Shown in pieces: positions 59,801 through 64,000 of a DNA stretch of 64,000 nt. Location of the stretch: assembly GCA_910575405.1 (NCBI GenBank), contig CAJTER010000018.1, forward strand, positions 19,817 through 83,816, read 5' to 3'. A program made the translations under genes and the position numbers. Position 1 is the first letter of the stretch, and each line of letters opens with the position of its first letter. Source of the stretch: Clostridia bacterium (GTDB lineage Bacteria > Bacillota > Clostridia > Peptostreptococcales > Anaerovoracaceae). The notes under the pieces were generated by a model, which saw only the letters and a list, made by a program, of their open reading frames with translations, was not told the DNA's origin and made no database searches.

Positions 59801-61974
59801 GAAACCTGCCAGAAAACTCCCTTACAACTCCGGCATTAAAGAATATATATATATCCCAGAGTGGAGATGAGAAAGGAAAGGTTATACATGAAACTGAACT
59901 AACAGAAGTTTATACACAGCAGACAGTCAGATATCAACAGGCACCAAATCTAAATTATTTTGATAAATTGCTTAAACAAAAAGATAAGTATAATTTGAAA
60001 CAAATTTGGGTACTAAAGGCAAATAAGTCTGCTAATAGTATGAATCCAGATGACTGGGCTATTTACAGCTACACTTATTATGATGCTGAACAGACCAAGC
60101 CGAAACTGCATTTTACAAATCGGGCAGATATTGCTAAGGCTACGCCTGAAAATCCGGAAGGCTATATGTGCATTACTGACAATGCAACTCTTCGTCTGGT
60201 ATATGATACTAAAAAGCAAGATACAACGGTTAATTCACTGTTTTATGACTATGATATTAGCAGCTCAGCACAGATAGATGAGGATATACTCAAGATGGAT
60301 ACTCGAGAGGGAGGAATTAATAGCAGTAACAACTATAAACATTATGACCAAAATACACAGGCTAAGTTTGCGTTTGGAAATAGTAACTGTGGTACAAACT
60401 TTGGGAATGTGACCTGGAATGGCGGACATAAATTGAATGCTGGTAATCACAAGTTGGTCTATAAAGGTTGTACTTTTGGATTAGCCAGCGGAGTTACGAA
60501 TGGAGTTCCAAATGCTGAGGGAAGAAGTAACCTTGCAGCGATGAATGTTACGTTTTCAAGTGGTGTTAATGCTCCCAAAAATCTTTTCGGAAAGAGCGAG
60601 GATGAACCAGAAGGAAAACATACGTACGATGGGAAGCTCACATATAACAGAAATGGTGATACATTCACGTTAACCACAGCAAAGGTGGGGGATTTAGAAG
60701 CTATAGGAGATCTGGATCAATTTAAAAATCCAACAAATGCGACATATCCTGATGGGACTCACTATGATATCTGGACAAATAATTTTTGGCCAATGGATAA
60801 TGCTCACTCTAATAAAAGAACCGATAAGAACTTTGGAAATTTTTCAAAGAATAATCCGAATCAGAAGTATTATCCTTATGGAGATTGGGATAGATTGCCG
60901 CGGAGTGATGATGGCGAAAACCATAACAGCTTCTTTGGCATGTCCTATGCGGTAGATTTTACATTGCCAAAAGATTATATTGGACCTCTAGAATATTATT
61001 TCTACGGCGATGATGACATGTGGGTATTCTTAGATGGCACACTGGTTTGTGATATTGGCGGTGTTCATTCTTCCGTCGGTGAATATGTAGATTTGTGGGA
61101 TTATCTTAAAAAAGGAGAAGGAGGCAATCATACGCTAAGCGTATTCTACACAGAACGTGGAGCTTCTGGTTCATCCTGCTGGATGCAATTTACTCTACCA
61201 TCTGTTACTTCTGATAATCTGAAGAGCAATAATGATTATGGTAACTTATCCGTAGACAAAACTGTTCTTAAGGAGGAAGATGGTACAAAAGAGCCGTACC
61301 AGAGTGATAATGAGTTTACATTTGAGTTAACCTTAACGGACAGTAATGGTACAAAACTACCAGATGACTATGCATACAAAAAGTATAGGAAGATAAAAGA
61401 CTCTGATGGTAATATTACAGGTAAATATGAATACCGGTGCGCTACGGATGGTAGGGAGTATTTGTACGATGGTACAACATACTACCATAAAGATGGTACA
61501 CCATTGACAGATGAAGAGAAAGGAAACATTCACTTTGTTGATAATGAAACTTTATACCTTGTACTTCATGACAATAGTTACTTTAAACTAGGGCATGATG
61601 ACTATATTATAATCGAGAATATACCGAAAGACTCAAAATACCTAGTTAAAGAATGGACTGATTCGCTTAACTATGGAGGGATAGAATATCCTGTGGATAC
61701 CAATGTAGATATTACAAGTGATTATGAGAAATATGTAGCGGAAGGTTATAAAGAGAAAGAACAGATATCTGATACAGATAGAACGGCGAGTGGTTTGATT
61801 ACACCAGATCAGACACTCACGACCGTCCGTTATGAAAACAAATTCACCTATTACAAACTGCCGTCCACCGGCGGAATGGGAATCTACTGGTATATCATCA
61901 GCGGAATCCTGCTCATGGCAGGAGCAGCGCTGGTCGTATATAAAAACAGATGCAGGGAGGTGCTGAAACGTTAG
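56854..61974 (+). CDS. Giant LPSTG-anchored surface protein with eleven Cys/His repeats and a fibro-slime domain
   Basis: A 1706-residue cell-wall protein. After the export segment (about 22-47) come three Cx(3-6)HxHxxxC repeats (55-108), a CHAP-like amidase fold (about 138-295) in which the catalytic-Cys position reads WDTSF, so it is probably inactive, then an acidic linker and eight more Cys/His repeats (373-600) such as CGKEEHKHGEAC. Next are a Glu/Pro-rich spacer and a region with a PA14-like fibro-slime domain (about 1300-1455, FYGDDDMWVFLDG, GVHSSVGEY), a pilin isopeptide-type domain near 1470-1640, and LPSTG at 1669-1673, a membrane helix and KNR tail. The Cys/His repeats suggest metal binding or disulfide linking. 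Base composition is AT-richer from about 59630 to 61850. Confidence 0.9.
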   Translation: MRNFVNEKGKRAAKKRQKKDGRVNVLAILISVSMICSLMVPYAQFIEASSDLPNCGVAEHQHNASCYRLDNTPACGKAEGEDHTHTNACYDKVLACVKQEHTHMDACYSDKTADVEDPALWDAQFGTAALTKDTWAESLAAVAEQQVGYEESKDNYEVEKDGSHNGYTRYGDFADDKYGSWDTSFVNFCLEYAGIAEADVFPKEETDAEKWQEAFVKDEKENQDYIADTNKEDYTPQVGDIVFIEGNKENGNDKDETTMGIVTDVNEKKDEITVVEGDSHDQVEENTYDADDKHITDAIDMEQVENEVTGETEAPADTDQTAPDGDSAQPEADETTGAADPSIEDTDKADADKEEGSDAITTEDPTEEVSVYICGKEEHKHGEACYDEQGELTCKEEEHQHGLDCLRPAEGEEPPSEEPSEEEQPADEPSEEPAQPEEAEAPESEYICGKEEHTHSDACYDDGTYNLTKPLFKLITNSEGEPERICGKEEHHHDDACLPEREVEKEEAEQEYFCGQKNHKHDETCLDENNQLACELPEHEHGDSCLVEQKEEEPEYICGKKEHKHEASCYDEKGELTCKEEEHAHDDSCLKAEEEDKDAPVPVSVNEQFEYTDNPAFKITFHVRGLIKVPQEAVAENGDSVVQEKETADSTNAVADSNGTIAGIQGVIEEVTETSDRAEPTENTEAVENKDENSNTVEIAGNNEKLTFQVEDLEEQSQAYKDFVAYTKKNDDGGQQLLLQGVHYSLRYNGAAVDASKCDITAEITPTKTLVKQVEEAVEEESSNGYILSVLKRTADSQIQQVNTMSLNSEKELNGTTVEAAIEGTSGEKPAAQAEEKSSEEGLTQTEQKRGKARARSIEAEEDEPVESGKVEDTLDEDIVDTEIGSDSDSTNNTTGTEDASDEEQDEIQGSAPEGGNSADGDVVIEIKQTPNPSFTVQYYANLDRVSSDSSNKVLTQGEKDGVKNSNELPVIDTTGNQNGTGGNLPENSLTTPALKNIYISQSGDEKGKVIHETELTEVYTQQTVRYQQAPNLNYFDKLLKQKDKYNLKQIWVLKANKSANSMNPDDWAIYSYTYYDAEQTKPKLHFTNRADIAKATPENPEGYMCITDNATLRLVYDTKKQDTTVNSLFYDYDISSSAQIDEDILKMDTREGGINSSNNYKHYDQNTQAKFAFGNSNCGTNFGNVTWNGGHKLNAGNHKLVYKGCTFGLASGVTNGVPNAEGRSNLAAMNVTFSSGVNAPKNLFGKSEDEPEGKHTYDGKLTYNRNGDTFTLTTAKVGDLEAIGDLDQFKNPTNATYPDGTHYDIWTNNFWPMDNAHSNKRTDKNFGNFSKNNPNQKYYPYGDWDRLPRSDDGENHNSFFGMSYAVDFTLPKDYIGPLEYYFYGDDDMWVFLDGTLVCDIGGVHSSVGEYVDLWDYLKKGEGGNHTLSVFYTERGASGSSCWMQFTLPSVTSDNLKSNNDYGNLSVDKTVLKEEDGTKEPYQSDNEFTFELTLTDSNGTKLPDDYAYKKYRKIKDSDGNITGKYEYRCATDGREYLYDGTTYYHKDGTPLTDEEKGNIHFVDNETLYLVLHDNSYFKLGHDDYIIIENIPKDSKYLVKEWTDSLNYGGIEYPVDTNVDITSDYEKYVAEGYKEKEQISDTDRTASGLITPDQTLTTVRYENKFTYYKLPSTGGMGIYWYIISGILLMAGAALVVYKNRCREVLKR

Positions 61975-62254
61975 AAAAAAGTCTAAATTTTTAGCGGTTC
62001 AAGTATAATCTTGCACCAAAAAGTTAAAACGTGCATAATGCACAAAATGAATAGTGTAGCATCTGGTTGAAGTTTGGGAAATGGCGCAGAGGGGCGTTCA
62101 TCCTGCAGCGTTAAAGAATGAGATGTAGCTTTAGACACAGCAATAGATACTACTAACCACGGCAGGACAGAAACCCGGAAGGCCGTTTGCCAGACCATCC
62201 GCCTGATGATGCACAGTAAAAGAACACGAACGTGTGAAAGGAGAGGAAGAAAAA
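61975..62254. other. Non-coding gap with a short palindrome
   Basis: GTGCATAATGCAC (62031-62043) is a palindrome with a 1-bp centre. There is no clear terminator or promoter. No ORF. Confidence 0.4.
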
Positions 62255-64000
62255 ATGAAAAAACTCAAGAAAGTATTTGCCGTACTGTTATCAGTGGCAA
62301 TGATCCTGGGAATGTCGGGCACGGTATTCGCAGCAGAGCCTACTGTAAATGCTAATGCAAATGGAAGTAGCAATGATAGCGTTCAGGTCTCAATAACCGG
62401 AATAACAGGCAACCCAACAGTAACCTTATATCGAATTGCAAAAGGCGAGTATAGTAATGCCAGCAAAAATGCATTTAAAGACTATAGTTGGGCCAAGGGG
62501 CTTGAATTATCAATAATTGAAAAGATTAAAAATGGAACCCGTACTGCAGATGACGTGACAACTATTGTAAATGGTCTTAAAGCCGATCCTCAGACTATAA
62601 CACCATTTACAGGCAATGAAAATGGTATTGTTACGGCAGGTTCGATAAGCGGCGACACATATACCGCAACTGTAAATGCAGGTGCATATATTGCTGTGAT
62701 TAGTGGTGCAATAGATGGAACCATTTATAATCCTATCTTATTGACAGCAAGCTATAATGAACAGGGACAGTTTGTAGGAGGCAATGTTGATACCTCTGAG
62801 CTGTATGGTACCAACGGAGTTGCTAAAAAAACAACCCCGGATGTCAAGAAAGAGATCACAGGGGGAACAACAGAGGATACGACTATTCCTGATACAGAGA
62901 ATCAACGTACAGCAGCAGTTGGAGATGTGATTGATTATGCAGTAACTCCTACAGTCCCGCAGTATCCAAGCAATGCTAAGAATAAAACCTTATTTGTAAA
63001 AGATACAATGTCACCAGGGTTAGACTATCTTCCGACTAGCTTGAAAATTGAATTTGGGGATCAGGCATTAAAGGCTGATGATGATGGAAACTTTATGGCT
63101 GGAACAACAAAAGTTGCAAGTGTAGTAAATACGGATAATGGATTTAATTTGAACTTTGTTTACGACGCTATCTGTGATGATACGGGTGTACCATATGCTA
63201 ATTTAAAGATTAAGTATTCTGCAAGAGTAAATGAGAATGCAGTTGTTGGAACAACTGGTAACCCGAATGATGTGAAAATGTACTATGCAAATGATCCTAC
63301 TACAGGAAGCACATTTGAACCTTCTAATGACAAACCAACACCAGATGGTGCAGAGGGTGTGACAAAGAAAGAAGATAAAAAGATTGTTTATACCTACCAG
63401 TTAGGATTCAAGAAAGTAGATCAACAGACTAAAGATGCACTGGCAAATGCAGTATTTGGAATCTATGAAGATAAAGATTGTACAAAGCTGGTTGACATTG
63501 TAAAAACAAACGAAGCTGGTTATGGTGTATCAACAAGTGTTGCAGCAAAAGACTACTATGTAAAAGAAATTGAAGCTCCGGAAGGATATTCATTAAATGA
63601 TACTGTATACGGCCCAAATAAACCGACATGGGAAAAAGCGACAACAATCATTAATCGTGAAGAAACTACAATAAAGTATACAGACAATGCAGAAGAAGCT
63701 GCAACTAAGCCTGCAGTCCAAGCTGGATGGATCTTTAATGGTAAGTTCTATACTACGAAACCTGCAGAAAATGCAATGGCTGCATATGTAAAAGAAACGA
63801 CAACAACAAAAGTTATAGAAGAAAGTATTGAAGAGAATAAGAATGGTGGAGGAACATTAGTATTTGACAAAGAACTTCCAAATACTAATCTCAGTGCTCT
63901 GCCATCCACAGGTGGAATCGGTACTATCATCTTCACAGTAGGCGGCTGCCTGATCATGGTAGTAGCAGCAGCCCTGTACTTCGCAAACCGCAGAAAAGCT
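62255..64000 (+). CDS. SpaA-type LPSTG pilin, truncated by the window end
   Basis: At least 582 codons without a stop, so the true end is just outside the window. The signal peptide ends near VFAAEPT. An N-terminal domain with a repeating GTITG pattern, then a fimbrial isopeptide D2-type domain (GDVIDYAVTPTVPQYPSN, FVKDTMSPGLDYLP) and a CnaB domain with lysine in GFKKVD and the E-box YYVKEIEAPEGYSL. The sorting signal LPSTG with helix and NRRKA tail closes the frame. This is a shaft pilin of a sortase-assembled fibre. AAAGGAGAGG precedes the ATG by 8 bp. No sortase gene is in the window; it is expected downstream. Confidence 0.9.
   Translation, partial: MKKLKKVFAVLLSVAMILGMSGTVFAAEPTVNANANGSSNDSVQVSITGITGNPTVTLYRIAKGEYSNASKNAFKDYSWAKGLELSIIEKIKNGTRTADDVTTIVNGLKADPQTITPFTGNENGIVTAGSISGDTYTATVNAGAYIAVISGAIDGTIYNPILLTASYNEQGQFVGGNVDTSELYGTNGVAKKTTPDVKKEITGGTTEDTTIPDTENQRTAAVGDVIDYAVTPTVPQYPSNAKNKTLFVKDTMSPGLDYLPTSLKIEFGDQALKADDDGNFMAGTTKVASVVNTDNGFNLNFVYDAICDDTGVPYANLKIKYSARVNENAVVGTTGNPNDVKMYYANDPTTGSTFEPSNDKPTPDGAEGVTKKEDKKIVYTYQLGFKKVDQQTKDALANAVFGIYEDKDCTKLVDIVKTNEAGYGVSTSVAAKDYYVKEIEAPEGYSLNDTVYGPNKPTWEKATTIINREETTIKYTDNAEEAATKPAVQAGWIFNGKFYTTKPAENAMAAYVKETTTTKVIEESIEENKNGGGTLVFDKELPNTNLSALPSTGGIGTIIFTVGGCLIMVVAAALYFANRRKA

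Noticed and set aside
1..64000. CRISPR arrays, tRNA or rRNA genes, complete transposases
   Set aside because: No periodic repeat-spacer pattern, cloverleaf or rRNA-like stretch was noticed, and no intact transposase frame is present. A dedicated search would be decisive.

Overview
The window looks like a chromosomal segment of a gut-type anaerobic Clostridia (Bacillota). The clues are strong AGGAGG-type ribosome binding sites, sigma-A promoters of the TTGACA/TATAAT kind, a sigma-54 activator with a lysine-fermentation-like sensor domain, LPxTG/SpaA surface proteins and small toxin-antitoxin cassettes. Family XIII/Anaerovoracaceae-like organisms fit, but this is inference and no rRNA gene is present. 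No tRNA, rRNA, CRISPR array or complete transposase was found.

Layout. 0.2-10.6 kb: sigma-54 activator, lone hisD-type dehydrogenase, beta-helix lipoprotein, DUF815 ATPase, threonine ammonia-lyase, branched-chain aminotransferase, SanA-like protein. 10.7-12.3 kb: an AAA ATPase/PD-(D/E)XK nuclease gene framed by a perfect 27-bp direct repeat, apparently a cassette that split the leader of the next gene. 12.4-22 kb: DUF362 ferredoxin, cysteine desulfurase-like enzyme, RNase H, yycJ-rlmH-HD-Crp run, metallophosphoesterase, ArsR regulator, sensor kinase. 22-31.5 kb: transport and catabolism, with an OPA-type transporter, a hydantoinase-A family protein, a HAD phosphatase, Uma2, and phnX-transporter-phnW for 2-aminoethylphosphonate use. 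31.9-44 kb: amino-acid permease, ABC-class ATPase, two cell-wall amidases, CdaR-type regulator, YbjQ-SPFH-RHH operon with a palindromic operator, PIN/Phd toxin-antitoxin pair, M18 aminopeptidase. 44-49 kb: a seven-gene leftward type IV pilus-like operon whose only ATPase is PilT-like, headed by a transglutaminase-like lipoprotein.

49.3-64 kb is the most unusual part: a BTAD-type regulator, a small TWQG-motif protein, two tyrosine recombinases separated by a 294-bp segment bounded by a perfect 15-bp inverted repeat (a candidate invertible promoter), three paralogous XRE repressors, a decayed Rpn-type nuclease gene into which a RelB/YoeB cassette has inserted with a target duplication, a second TWQG protein, a 1706-residue LPSTG surface protein with eleven Cys/His repeats, and an SpaA-type pilin running to the window edge. 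My reading is that this is a regulated, perhaps phase-variable, surface-pilus locus. The link between the recombinase switch and the pilin operon is inferred from proximity and from the shared TWQG family, not shown directly.
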